DNA of 64,000 nucleotides, taken from positions 1,902,613 through 1,966,612 of the forward strand of contig RPFO01000041.1 of NCBI GenBank assembly GCA_009746045.1, in the 5' to 3' direction. This document shows positions 9,538-19,949 of this stretch, piece after piece (positions within the stretch are counted from its first letter, which is position 1; each line of letters starts with the position of its first letter). Below the pieces are notes generated by a model, which did no database searches, had not been told where the DNA came from, and worked only from the letters and a program-made list of their open reading frames with translations. The translations under genes and the position numbers were made by a program. The stretch is from Mesostigma viride. Lineage: Eukaryota; Streptophyta; Mesostigmatophyceae; Mesostigmatales; Mesostigmataceae.

Positions 9538-10610
9538 GTGGCCCTAACGTTAATTCCCACACCCCCTCTGCTAACGTTAGTTTCCACACCCCTCTGCTAA
9601 GGTTAGTGCCCACCCCCTCGGCTAACGTTAATTCCCACACCCCCTCTGCTAACGTTAGTTTCCACACCCCTCTGCTAAGGTTAGTGCCCACCCCCTCGGC
9701 TAACGTTAATTCCCACACCCCCTCTGCTAACGTAAGGTCCCACACCCGTCTGCTAACGTAAGTGCCCGTGCCCCTCTACTATCGTTAATTCCCCCCCCCT
9801 TTACTAACGTTATTCCCCAGCCCCCTCTGCTAACGTTACTGCCCGCGCCCCTTTACTAACGTTAGTGCTCGTGCCCCTCTGCTAACGTTAGTGCCCCCCC
9901 CCTCTGCTATAATTATTTCCCCCCTCTGCTAACTTTAATTCCCACACCCCCTCTGCTATCGTTAGTGCCCGTGCCCCTTTACTAACGTTAGTGCCCAGCC
10001 CCCTCTGCTAATGTTAGTGCCCAGCCCCCTTTGCTAACGTTAGTGCCCGTGCCCCTTTACTAACGTTAGTGCCCCCCTCTCTGCTATAATTATTTCCCCC
10101 TTCTGCTAACTTTAATTCCCACACCCCCTTTGCTATCGTTAGTGCCCGTGCCCCTTTACTAACGTTAGTGCCCAGCCCCCTCTGCTAACGTTAGTGCCCA
10201 TGCCCCTTTACTAACGTTAGCGCCCAGCCCCCTCTGCTAACGTTAGTGCCCGTGCCCCTTTATACTAACGATAGTGCCCCCCTCCTCTGCTATAATTATT
10301 TCCCCCCTCTGCTAACTTTAATTCCCACACCCCCTCTGCTATCGTTAGTGCCCGTGCCCCTTTACTAACGTTAGTGCCCAGCCCCCTCTGCTAACGTTAG
10401 TAGTGCCCGTGCCCCTTCACTAACGTTAGTGCCCAGCCCCCTCTGCTAACGTTAGTGCCCGTGCCCCTTTACTAACGTTAGTGCCCAGCCCCCTCTGCTA
10501 ACGTTAGTGCCCGTGCCCCTTCACTAACGTTAGTGCCCGACTGCCCGTGCCCCTCTGCTAACGTTATTCCCCAGCCCCCTCTGCTATCGCTAATGCCCGT
10601 GCCCCTTTAT
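9538..10610 (+). repeat. AACGTTAGTGCCC minisatellite, ~1.07 kb
   Basis: Roughly 26-bp units alternating CCCCTCTGCTAACGTTAGTG and CCCGTGCCCCTTTACTAACG, with a higher-order pattern in which TGCTATAATTATTTCCCCCC recurs near 9905, 10081 and 10288. The palindromic AACGTT is in most units. No coding meaning. Confidence 0.85.
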
Positions 10611-10615
10611 ATTTG

Positions 10616-11097
10616 GACCAAGAACACATCCCACAACTAGGCTCGACTATCCCACAACCAGTAACGTGCATCCCACAACCAGGAACCCATCCCACAACCA
10701 GGAACGAGTATCCCACAACTAGGAACGTGTATCCCACAACCAAGAACAAGTATCCTACAACCAGGAACGTGCATCCCACAACCAGGAACACATCCCACAA
10801 CCAGGAACGACTATCCCACAACTAGGAACGTGTATCCCACAACCAGGAACAAGTATCCTACAACGAGGAACGTGTTTCCCACAACCAGGAACATGTATCC
10901 CACAACCACGCTCGACTATCCCACAACCAGGAACATGTATCCCACAACCAGGAACGAATTTCCCACTACCAGGAACAAGTATCCCACAACCAGGAACACA
11001 TCCCACAACCAGGCAAGTGCATCCCACAACCTGGAACAAGTATCCCAAAACAAGGAACACATCCCACAACCAGGAACGTGTATCCCACAACCAGTCG
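10616..11097 (+). repeat. Minisatellite block 3, CCCACAACCAGGAACG family
   Basis: About two dozen ~20-bp units, with variants ending GTGTAT, AAGTAT, GACTAT and ACAT. Periodic Cys/Gly/Val ORFs on the minus strand and Pro/Thr/Asn ORFs on the plus strand are by-products of the repeat. Confidence 0.85.
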
Positions 11098-11561
11098 CGC
11101 AGTCGGTCTGAATGACTGGCATTATAACGAGCGTCATATTCGTCTCCGGCTTGGCAGTGCCGTCATCCTGCATACAAAAAGCACATTGGAGCCAGCACTT
11201 TCCCGCGGGTCATTGTAGCCGATATTCCTCCATATGCAGCGATATTCACCAATGCGCTATCAATAAACAAGTCGACACCATCCGGGTATGTAAAAAAAGC
11301 ACGCTGCTGGCCACGACGGTCACGGCGATGATGAACGACAGTAACAAGAACGCCTAATAGCAGTCGTCATACAAACTAGAACAGACTGGAACAACTACTT
11401 ACCCGGTCGTCTGTGATCTTGACACAGAGCCTGGTTTACAAGGAAGCGAGGGAAACCGGCCACTATGAGCACCCCTATACTTAATCCACATAATGAAGGT
11501 TAGGAATCCTCCCCATCATGCTAACCGTAGACTCGGTGAAACCGCGTCCCATGCTACAAAT
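11098..11561. other. No gene seen
   Basis: Unique-looking sequence between the minisatellite and the right inverted-repeat arm. Only short ORFs without recognisable features. Confidence 0.4.
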
Positions 11562-11830
11562 ACGATAGCCCAGCAACGACTACTTGCAGCCATCACCTTG
11601 TCCAGTTCTGGCTGGCTGTGCGGCGGTAATTTTACCAATTTTAAAAATGTTACGCGGCACCAGTCTGTGCTTTTTTACGTAGTACCAGTGTAGTGTAGAA
11701 AGCTGCCAAAAGAGCAAACGCCCAAAGCCAACTTCCAAGACGCCCAAAGCCAAATTCCAAGACGCCCAAAGCCCAAAGGCGGGCGAGTCTGGCGCGGCGC
11801 CGGCCATTGGGCCCCGGAATAAGAAATCCC
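11562..11830 (-). repeat. Right arm of the 10-kb-spaced inverted repeat
   Basis: Reverse complement of 1716-1985; outermost bases GAAATCCC at 11830. Carries two copies of the 23-bp TTGGAAGTTGGCTTTGGGCG unit where the left arm has one. See the left arm. Confidence 0.7.
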
Positions 11831-12335
11831 ACGGTTGCATCATCGGAAATGTACCTTCGCGTGAATTCACAACGGGGTGAGGAGGGGGGACATCCCCCCC
11901 AAAATCGTACATGAGCGTTACTACTCCAGAGTTTGGCCTACCGCGCCGCCCGGCGCCAGCCAAAGTGAAAAGTGCTGGAGAGCACTCAGTAAGTCAAAAG
12001 CTGCGCCGGACCGACTTGGGAGTGTGCTACGTGCTACGTGGCTTGTACGACACGTGGCACTCTTTCTAGCAGCCCCCGGGGGTGACAAGCCGATTTGCAC
12101 AACTTCGCCGTGCAACTGCAGCCACGAAGACCGGGCGAGCCTCGTTGAGCGGCTGTGATAGCTGATAAAAAACAGAACGAGGGCAAATATACAGCTGTTT
12201 CGGTCGCGTTGCCTACCCTGGTCGCGCCCTCCCATCGGGGCTTCAGCTGTTTGTCACGAGACATTTTGCTTAGGTTACCGAGATGGAGATTAATTGCAAG
12301 GATAGTATATCCTGGGAGATCGCAGTGCACTCCAC
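11831..12335. other. No gene seen; upstream flank of the Cys-rich ORF
   Basis: Contains a GGGGGGGACATCCCCCCCC tract near 11886-11902. Region just before the ATG at 12336. No promoter motif I would defend. Confidence 0.35.
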
Positions 12336-12646
12336 ATGGAGCCTGCATCCGGCGGTTTGGTTGAAGATGGTGCCGAAGTGCCATTGAATGCTGAGGTACC
12401 AGCTGAAGAGGACAAGAAGAAAGCTTGGCCAGCACGGCTGTGTGCTTTACAAGAGCTAGGTGACAGTCTTGACATTGTGCCCAAACGGGACGGCCATCAC
12501 GTGCAATATATGTCCAGACGGTCGGGGACTTCTCCACCCCAAGCATTTATTCACGGGGTCAAGATGGGACGACCACCTGCGTACCACGCTTCACCAAGGC
12601 AATGTAGATGCAAGGAAGACGAAAAAGGGAGGGAAGGGAAGCATAT

Positions 12647-13393
12647 TGTCAGAAGTTTTACCGTTTGTGCCACAGGCTCGCATTTTTTATTAGTGCAGGC
12701 TTGGGCCACTTGCTCGTGTTTGTATTATCGTTTATTCTGCCGTCGGGACATTGACGGAATTATTACGTAGGATATGCCGTGATTTACCTTGCCGGCACAA
12801 TTCTGTGTGAGCTACGTCAGTGCCTTGCTTGATTTTCAGTGTCGAATCTCAGTACGGAAGATACTGTGGACTTTTGTACCGTCCGTAGGTCTTACCATAT
12901 ATTCTGAGTTGTCTGGTATGACGCGCCGCATGGACTTTGGCAATTTTTTGCCAGACGGACCAGTTGTGGCGCCGCGTCACTTCCTTGTGACAGATGTAGA
13001 CGAAAATAAGTTGAGCCTGCGCCGACCTTAGAGAAAGAAACCTAATATAAGTGGTAGAGTACCTTTTGGCTCCGGCGCCGCGCCTCTGGCGCATGTGCAT
13101 GACTTTTGTGCATCCGACAATGTTGAATGCGGCGTCACTAATCTGACGGCTACAATGCGTTGTTGTGGTTCTGCCCTTTGGGTGGACATAGCACTTAAAG
13201 AAAAATTGCTGCTCCTTGTTGTTTACAAGCCAGGTGACCTAAAGGGCTGGCCCTAGACATGGTGGCCGCCCCATATTATTAATGTTTAATCAACGAATGG
13301 AATATGAACAATAATTCCTAATGTGATAAACATTTCCTCAAGTACTAGGCTTCAAGAAAGATCAGGTTCCTCCAATACCTGGTTATTTTCACA
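12647..13393 (+). repeat. 5' LTR of element D
   Basis: TG...CA termini. Differs from the 3' LTR by two substitutions near 13132 and 13144. Contains GCCGGCACAATTCTG and AGCCTGCGCCGACC motifs; a TATA-like CCTAATATAAG lies near 13041. Confidence 0.9.
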
Positions 13394-13411
13394 TGGTATC
13401 GAGTTACAGAG
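13394..13411 (+). promoter_or_regulatory. Primer-binding site of element D
   Basis: TGGTATCGAGTTACAGAG immediately after the LTR. The first seven bases match the initiator-Met tRNA 3' end complement (TGGTATCAGAGC) used by most plant Copia elements. Confidence 0.6.
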
Positions 13412-13554
13412 TTGAATTCCGTTTTTGACCTTGGGGGGTTCTTGGAAGGCGGTTTTTTGATGCAAAAAGGACCTAGGGGTGATCATCACACCTTTGGGCA
13501 ACTTTTGCCATCCTAAGAGCAAGGTTTGGGGTCCCAGATATCAAGTTTTGGACT

Positions 13555-13830
13555 GTGTCCAGTCCATGTCCGGAACTGAAAATCCTGCACCAGCTTCATC
13601 ATGCAGAGCCAGCCTCCAACCCTGTAAAGCCTATTAAGGTTACCTTTGAGTATGAGGGTCGAAGTTTCTCATTTGCTGTAGACCCTTTACAAGCTTTCTC
13701 TTGGTTGCATCAACTTTTCCAGGCTGTAAAAAACGAGGACAACACTTGGCATTTTGGCCTGTGGGATTTTTACTACTACATTGAAAGGGTTGTGGTTGAC
13801 AACATCACAGGAGGGTCCGGCGACGACTAG
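13555..13830 (+). CDS. Small ORF between PBS and gag in element D
   Basis: About 91 codons ending at a TAG at 13828. Reads VKPIKVTFEYEGRSFSF...FSWLHQLFQAV...WHFGLWDFYYYIERVV, which looks like folded-protein composition rather than random translation. An ATG at 13567 in another frame suggests that a single-base frameshift separates the original start from this frame. Family not recognised. Its position ahead of gag recalls the ORF0 of elements B and C, but I see no sequence similarity. Confidence 0.35.
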   Translation: MSSPCPELKILHQLHHAEPASNPVKPIKVTFEYEGRSFSFAVDPLQAFSWLHQLFQAVKNEDNTWHFGLWDFYYYIERVVVDNITGGSGDD

Positions 13831-13926
13831 GTGCTGACTATTTCTTTTAAGTTGGTACTGTTTAAGCGGACTATACCCCTGTTTTGAACCAGACCTGAGC
13901 CCAGCAATACCATACCCCTGTTCAGA

Positions 13927-14733
13927 ATGACTAGCCGGGCTGCTGACCGCGCTGCGGAACGCCTAGCCAACACACGTTTTCTTTCTCAAGCAGTGAAAAA
14001 CGTCACGAAGATTAACGGCAAAGATATCGACAAGTGGATCACATTCAAGCTGCAGTTTACAACGCTGTGCCGTTCCCAGGGCATCGCTGATATCCTGCTG
14101 GGGACAGCGGAAGACAACCCAGAAAACCGGAACTTAGATGAGGTGCTGCTTGCACCCCTTCTCTTGTGCCTGGAAGACTGGGCTGTTTCCTTGGCTGACT
14201 CATGCCCGGATCAGCGAGCATCGACAGTGTTTGCACGGCTGCGTGATACAATCGAACAGCCTATGATGACTGACAGTTACAAAGCGGAGAAAAAACGCGA
14301 GATTGCAAGGATTGAGATGAACCCAGCGACCGAGTCGGGGATAAGCTACTGGACAAGGGGTGAGGTCCTCCGACGCCGCCTTCATGACCTCGGCATCCCC
14401 CTCACCGATGAAGCGTGGCGGGATTACATGCTGGCCGGCCTGCCTACACAGTATCGACAGGCACTGGCCGCCCGCCGCCGCGATGGGATGACCTTGGGGG
14501 AGGTGAAACTCCTGTTTTTGGAGATCGACGACTTCCTGGTTGATCGCCGTACTGGTTCCAAGGGGCAAGGGGGTGCTACCAAGCCGCAGGAAGGCACCTC
14601 TGGTGCCCAGCCACCTGGGCAGGCCTATGCGACTGGAGCAGCCAGCACGCCCAAGCGCTGTTCTTTCTGCAGGAAGCCCGGTCACACACCCGGCCACCTG
14701 CTGGCGGAAGCACCCCGAGCTGCGACCCAATGA
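13927..14733 (+). CDS. Copia-type gag (UBN2-like), frameshifted at the zinc knuckle
   Basis: 268 codons. Residues 30-190 have the Copia gag layout: KINGKDIDKWITFKLQF near the start, then helices with Ala/Leu, a YMLAGLPTQYRQALAA motif ('LL.GLP..Y'), and VKLLFLEIDDFL. A zinc knuckle begins CSFCRKPGH near residue 240, but its last Cys, with WRKHPELRP, is in the next frame, so the knuckle is cut by a one-base slip at about 14700. The remaining reading frame runs to 14839. This protein would form the particle shell; loss of the knuckle should weaken RNA packaging. Confidence 0.65.
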   Translation: MTSRAADRAAERLANTRFLSQAVKNVTKINGKDIDKWITFKLQFTTLCRSQGIADILLGTAEDNPENRNLDEVLLAPLLLCLEDWAVSLADSCPDQRASTVFARLRDTIEQPMMTDSYKAEKKREIARIEMNPATESGISYWTRGEVLRRRLHDLGIPLTDEAWRDYMLAGLPTQYRQALAARRRDGMTLGEVKLLFLEIDDFLVDRRTGSKGQGGATKPQEGTSGAQPPGQAYATGAASTPKRCSFCRKPGHTPGHLLAEAPRAATQ

Positions 14734-15025
14734 GAAGCCAGCTCAGGCCAACATGACACAGGAGGCCAGCGAACTTCCACCCGGTTTCTGTTTTTCCACT
14801 GACGCAGGCCCATCCGGGAACCTTGAGACAGTTCTGTGAGCCGCTGACAGTGATGACATGATATACCCCTATGGCCGGGTTCAACACCTGATTATGTGAA
14901 ACCCAGACGCAGTGCTTTTGTCAGGGGGTGGTTAGGACGGACGCGTCCAACTGCTCACCTATACTAGAGTAACAAGTGTTTTTGATGACAAGCCAGGTAG
15001 TTCTCGCCCATGGCCCAAGGGGGTG

Positions 15026-15772
15026 TGTCAGAAGTTTTACCGTTTGTGCCACAGGCTCGCATTTTTTATTAGTGCAGGCTTGGGCCACTTGCTCGTGTTT
15101 GTATTATCGTTTATTCTGCCGTCGGGACATTGACGGAATTATTACGTAGGATATGCCGTGATTTACCTTGCCGGCACAATTCTGTGTGAGCTACGTCAGT
15201 GCCTTGCTTGATTTTCAGTGTCGAATCTCAGTACGGAAGATACTGTGGACTTTTGTACCGTCCGTAGGTCTTACCATATATTCTGAGTTGTCTGGTATGA
15301 CGCGCCGCATGGACTTTGGCAATTTTTTGCCAGACGGACCAGTTGTGGCGCCGCGTCACTTCCTTGTGACAGATGTAGACGAAAATAAGTTGAGCCTGCG
15401 CCGACCTTAGAGAAAGAAACCTAATATAAGTGGTAGAGTACCTTTTGGCTCCGGCGCCGCGCCTCTGGCGCATGTGCATGACTTTTGTGCATCCGACAAT
15501 GTTGAATGCGCCGTCACTAATCCGACGGCTACAATGCGTTGTTGTGGTTCTGCCCTTTGGGTGGACATAGCACTTAAAGAAAAATTGCTGCTCCTTGTTG
15601 TTTACAAGCCAGGTGACCTAAAGGGCTGGCCCTAGACATGGTGGCCGCCCCATATTATTAATGTTTAATCAACGAATGGAATATGAACAATAATTCCTAA
15701 TGTGATAAACATTTCCTCAAGTACTAGGCTTCAAGAAAGATCAGGTTCCTCCAATACCTGGTTATTTTCACA
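15026..15772 (+). repeat. 3' LTR of element D
   Basis: Preceded by the purine tract AAGGGGGTG (15018-15025). See 5' LTR. Confidence 0.9.
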
Positions 15773-16208
15773 CATATTACAGTATTTCTCCCTGCAGCCC
15801 AAGGGCGGGCTCATCGAGCCGACCATGTCGGGCTCCGCCTCGGGCATCGCCTCGGGTTCTGCGCCAAGTCGTCCAGCCGATGCACCATCTGCAGCGATGA
15901 ATGTAGACAATGCTCTGGCTGCCCGCCATATCTCTGTCCAGGAGTCTTTGCAAATCACCCCGACTGGGTGAGGATGTACGAGCGGTGCGGCAAGGTACAA
16001 AACCTTCGTTTTGTTTCTGAAGGGACCGTGATGCGTGCCTTTGCAACCGATTGCAACCGCAGGGGGAAGCATAAGGGCTCTGAGCGACCCGGGCAGCGCG
16101 CAGGCCCATGTGACCCATGCATGTCTTATCAGACATTGCGCGCAAGTCGGGACCGGTTCAAGCGCATGGAGGACTTGGTCGAGGTGGAGAGAATCCTTGC
16201 CACGCAGC

Positions 16209-17193
16209 TGTTACGACTCAGTCCTCTACCTCCGCCTCTACCTCTAACTGGTCTAATGCTACCTAAATTAGTGAGGCCACCTCTAGTCAAACCCCGCGCG
16301 AAAGACGAACGTGACGATCCGGATCTCAGTGCATTTACGTAAGTACGACTATAATACGCCATAAGCCATTTACACGAACCCCGTTTATTCCAGGAGTTGA
16401 ATGCCCTTCACCGCTGGCTAGCACGCCGGCGATGGAGACGGGATTTTTGTTGTTTGGGGAACCGATTGTGGGAGGCTGAGCCCGCAGCCGCCACTGATTG
16501 CTATTGAACCCTTGCAGCTGGCCAGGCCGCAAGGAGCTCAGCGGCGCGGCGCTAACCGATAAGGCATGCTCGAGCCTCTAACCCGAGACTACCGGTAGGC
16601 TACCCGATAGTGCATGCTCGAGCCTCTAGCCCGAGACTACCGGCACTCAGCGGATCTGTGCTACCGAGGGCGACGGTTCTCTGACCGTCCCGGCGCGCAC
16701 TGGCTTCCGTACCTTGCTTAGGCACCGACTAGCATCTAGACACCAATCTTTGATGCCCACCTGACTAGGCGCCCAGGCCGGCGACTACCGGCCAGCGGAT
16801 AGATGCCACTCGGGAGCACAACTCCAGGAATAGAGGAAGGAAACACTACTACACTGCCATGACCCTAGCTATATGTGTCAATTCATTAACACACGCCGAG
16901 TGCCAACAAGAGGGGTAGAACGTGCATAAATGATCATGCACCAACGGTCCAGCATGCTCAGGCCGACATGGCCCTCGCCTACAAATGCACAGATGCACGC
17001 TGGTCCACTTCATTCTACCCAAAGGATAAGGACCACTACTGAAGTACGCGGCGCGACGCCAAAGGCATACAATGCACCACGGTACTGGGACAACAGTGTC
17101 CACCGGTACAAGCTACACGTAAACCTAAGAACGACTGAGGCAAAGGACCTAATTTACGTCCCTAACTGCGACAGATTGTTACGCGACGTAACA
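16209..17193 (-). repeat. 3' LTR of chromovirus G
   Basis: On the minus strand it begins TGTTACG after the purine tract TGTGGGGGGGAGG (17194-17206) and ends CGTAACA at 16209, a perfect 7-bp terminal inverted repeat with TG...CA ends. Length 985 bp. It contains a 32-bp direct repeat with a CTCGAG...CCCGAG element at 16564-16595 and 16612-16643. Left flank GCAGC (16204-16208) is the predicted TSD. The outer boundary rests on the inverted-repeat match only, as the other LTR is outside the window. Confidence 0.6.
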
Positions 17194-17210
17194 CCTCCCC
17201 CCCACAAAGG

Positions 17211-17560
17211 TAGGGAGCCCTCTCCCTACACACAGGGAGGAAACCAAAGGAGTAGGAATATCCTAACGTACCCAACACAAGTCTAGCACAATGGACAGGC
17301 CATCCAAGGTACATAGCACAAACATGTTAACTCGGTTCCACCCCGAGTGGTGTAGGGTTAGCCAGCACCAAGCCTGGTGTGAGGTTCCCCTAACTGCCTG
17401 GCACGGAGGCCTTGCCTGGAGGGACGGCACTGGGCAGGACACACAGAGTGAACAATGTCAACACCAGGGACCAAGAACGACCAACCAATTGGCCAGAATA
17501 TGAGGGCGACTCTATATACCGGAGGGACAACACCCTCAGGTCGGGCCTAAGGCCCTCTAT
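17211..17560. other. Spacer between 3' ORFs and LTR of chromovirus G
   Basis: No ORF of interest. A minus-strand TATATAGAG lies near 17510-17518. Expected 3' untranslated region of G. Confidence 0.4.
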
Positions 17561-19874
17561 CTAGTTGCCATCAGTCTGGTAAGTACCACGCGAGGCCATC
17601 AGGACATCCAGATATGCATGGTAGCGAGTCACATCATCAGCGTTGTGATGCCTGTCTACCGTGAGGAACACATCGGCCCAAACGCCGTCAGGAAAGAGGC
17701 CCAGGAAGGCCCAGTAGTACCTATGCTGAGTTAGGACCACCTGGCCCCGAACCCAGTCCAAAAAGCCACAGGCAAAAAGCCGAAGGAAAGGCTCTACAGC
17801 GATCAAACAGAGGGCCCGAAGGAGTAGGCGCTGTCAGATACCGGATCCGGTTACGCAGACCCGAAGGGAAGAACAGATCTAGCAGAGGCTCCACGTTGGC
17901 CGGCCACAAACGGATGTGCCGGATCTCACGAGCCCGCCACCGGCGCGCACACTGTCGCGACCCGAAAGTCTCTAAATACTCACTGGCCCGAGGGGGAGGG
18001 TGGCCGTGGGAGTCCAGGCCCTGGCCCGGAAGAGGCACTGGGCGGCATGCATCCCACTCCAGGGTGGGCTGCAGGTGCACCGCAGCATACGTAGCACTGG
18101 GCGCGGCAGGGTACTCGACCGTGAGGGCATCCGAAGCCATGATGCCCAGAGGCGGAGGGTAAGCCCACTGGTAACCACCGTAGGTGTCCAAATCGTTATG
18201 ACGCCTCGCCCAGCGGTAGAGGACGCGACGCACCAGAATCTCACCCTGGTACACAGGATCAGCTACAATAACCATGTCAAAAGGAGGCCGATCGGTGTCA
18301 ATGGGTAGGTTACGGTCCCTAGGCGCCCGACACACCTGGGAAAACCCATTGGACATGGGTGAAATGGACAGCTCCGGGGCGACGCGCGGGAGGTCACACT
18401 GACGGCGCGCAATCGCTGACATACCATATCCGGGGACGGCTGAATCTCGCGACTCCGGCGTAAGATGTACCACAGTAGGGGCACGTTCCCGGTCACCCTG
18501 GGACAACTCCCGGAGGGAGTCGGCAGCGCAGAGGGCGCGCTGATCAACCCCGCTGGCCCTAACAACAGTGGTCAGCGAGCGAGTGCCCGAAGGGGCAGGA
18601 AGTTACCGGAACAGGGGTAGGATCCTGTGCAGGCGCAGAGGGGGCCGGCACCACAGGAGGCCGCGACGGACCCGCAACCGCGGATGACGGCGTGGCCTCC
18701 GCTGGAGGCGCACCCTCGGGCCACATGTTGAAAATTGGGCCCGTAGGGACAGGCACCTTGCCGTAAATTAAACTGGCTGCCGTCAAGACTCCAGTCCGGC
18801 ACTGGAATCCTCTGAGGGGGACCCCCCTCCCAGAGCCTGGGCAGCCCACTCGTGTCGCCAAAGAAGCCCCGCAACGGCTGCGACGGAGCCTGGGAAGGCC
18901 CGGAAGCAGCGGCGGCGGGCGAAATCGCCGCGCCAGGAGACTCGCGCGGAGGCACAGGCAAGGCGACCACAGGCGCTGAGGCAGCAGGAGGCGTAGGAGC
19001 CGCAGCAGCGGACGAAGCCGCAGCGACCGAGGGCTCGCGCTGGGGCGCAGGCGAAGCCGCAGTCGCTGAGGTAACGGTAGGGGTAGGCGGAACAGCAGCA
19101 ACAGGCGCCACACCAGGCGCAACGGCAGCGGGCGACTGAGACGCCATGAATGCCCCGAATGCCGAGGCTAAGGACTGGATCTGGGCCTGCATTGCAGACA
19201 CGGTAGCCGCAAGGTTGGCAGACTCTGGACCCACGTCCGGAGGGGTAGGAGACGGCTCCACCGACACGCGTCTGCTCGACGCCGGCGATGACGGAACAGG
19301 GGAAGGCGCCGACACTGAGGAGGAGGAAGCTGCTGCTGAGGCCGAATAATCAGGGGTGTATTGCGATTCTGCCAGTACGTCCTGGGAAGATTGATCGCCA
19401 CGTGGAAACACCCCCGCCGACTGGTCAGCGATTTCCATGAACTCAACAGCCAGGAGGAGATCAGAGGGCTCGTCGTCGATCTCGGCCTCCCCGACAGCAG
19501 GAAGCCAAAGGAAAATCTCCCTGAGGCGGGCGCGACCGTCAGGCGTCGAGAGGTAGGAGAAAACTCGTGGACATTGCAGGACTGCGTCTACCTGTTCCAA
19601 GGCTGGGCACCGGGATCCGCAGCCCAGGAGACAATGCCCCGCATCGTCAAACTTGTGGATCACCAGGTGCTGGCCCAGATGGTCCACAGCATGCCAGGGC
19701 ACACCCAGCAGCGCAGGCCTGATCAAGGAGGCCCGGTCAGCCGAAAAAGCCAAATGCCGGCACGGGGCCGCCAGGATACCCGCTCCGCGCGACCCAGCGA
19801 CCGGGGAGCACCTCACAGAACAGCTGAGGATCCGGGACTGGCTGGGGATCCTCCGAAGGGGTAGGCTCTGACAT
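17561..19874 (-). pseudogene. Extra ORFs downstream of integrase in chromovirus G
   Basis: Minus-strand open frames: possible start ATG at 19874, shift into 19816-18572 (414 codons), then 18506-17721 (261 codons), then 17806-17561. Adjacent frames continue plausible protein across shifts, so one or two longer proteins probably existed. First part: acidic start MSEPTPSEDPQ, then a Cys/His stretch (HKFDDAGHCLLGC...C), an acidic EAEIDDEPSDLLLAVEF block, a helix NLAATVSAMQAQIQSLASAF, and a long Pro/Ala linker. Last part: WRAREIRHIRLWPANVEPLLDLFF and a Tyr/Trp-rich end. No transmembrane or envelope signature stands out. I do not recognise the family. It occupies the place where some Gypsy elements carry an additional 3' gene. 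Confidence 0.4.
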
Positions 19875-19949
19875 TACGGCTGCGGAGGGGGGGGACAAAC
19901 AACCACCCGTCAACAGCAGACATAAGATAAGAGAGGAGAAGGTCTACAT

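Larger units (their letters stand above)
1716..11830. mobile_element. Candidate large MULE-like element bounded by the inverted repeats
   Basis: Inference from two facts: ~265-bp inverted arms at both ends, and a MULE-transposase-type SWIM gene starting immediately inside the left arm. Against it: no convincing 8-11 bp TSD outside the arms (left GGAGGAC, right ACGGTTG), no transposase catalytic core, and much of the interior is later insertions and minisatellites. Treat as a hypothesis. Confidence 0.25.
12647..15772 (+). mobile_element. Young gag-only Copia-type LTR retrotransposon (D)
   Basis: 5' LTR 12647-13393 and 3' LTR 15026-15772, both 747 bp, beginning TGTCAGAAG and ending TTTTCACA, with two differences counted by eye. 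TSD CATAT at 12642-12646 and 15773-15777. PBS starts directly after the 5' LTR and a purine tract precedes the 3' LTR. The 1.63-kb interior encodes only a small ORF and a gag-like protein: no protease, integrase or RT, so it depends on another element. LTR identity suggests a recent insertion. Confidence 0.9.
12336..16208 (+). pseudogene. Cys-rich ORF split by two retrotransposons
   Basis: ATG at 12336 is open to 12646. A retroelement with TSD CATAT occupies 12647-15772, and the same frame resumes at 15778 and stays open through 16208, where the LTR of element G begins. Removing the first insertion gives a continuous ~247-codon stretch; the ORF now runs 45 codons into the LTR to a TAA at 16342. 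The second part has a dense Cys cluster (CTICSDECRQCSGCPPYLCPG) followed by NHPDWVRMYERCGKVQNL and later CDPCMSYQTLRASRDRFKRM. This looks like one or two zinc-binding modules, possibly DNA-binding. I do not recognise the family. Its 3' end should lie beyond the window, on the far side of element G. Confidence 0.5.

Noticed and set aside
9291-11090. ORFs of 60-110 codons with Cys/Gly/Val or Pro/Thr repeats
   Set aside because: Translations of the minisatellites in all frames; periodicity equals that of the repeat.
12789-13031. 80-codon ORF repeated at 15168-15410
   Set aside because: Lies inside the two LTRs of element D, hence the duplication; no protein evidence.
18572-19816. Calling the 414-codon ORF an envelope protein
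   Set aside because: No signal peptide, transmembrane segment or fusion-peptide pattern seen; left as unknown.
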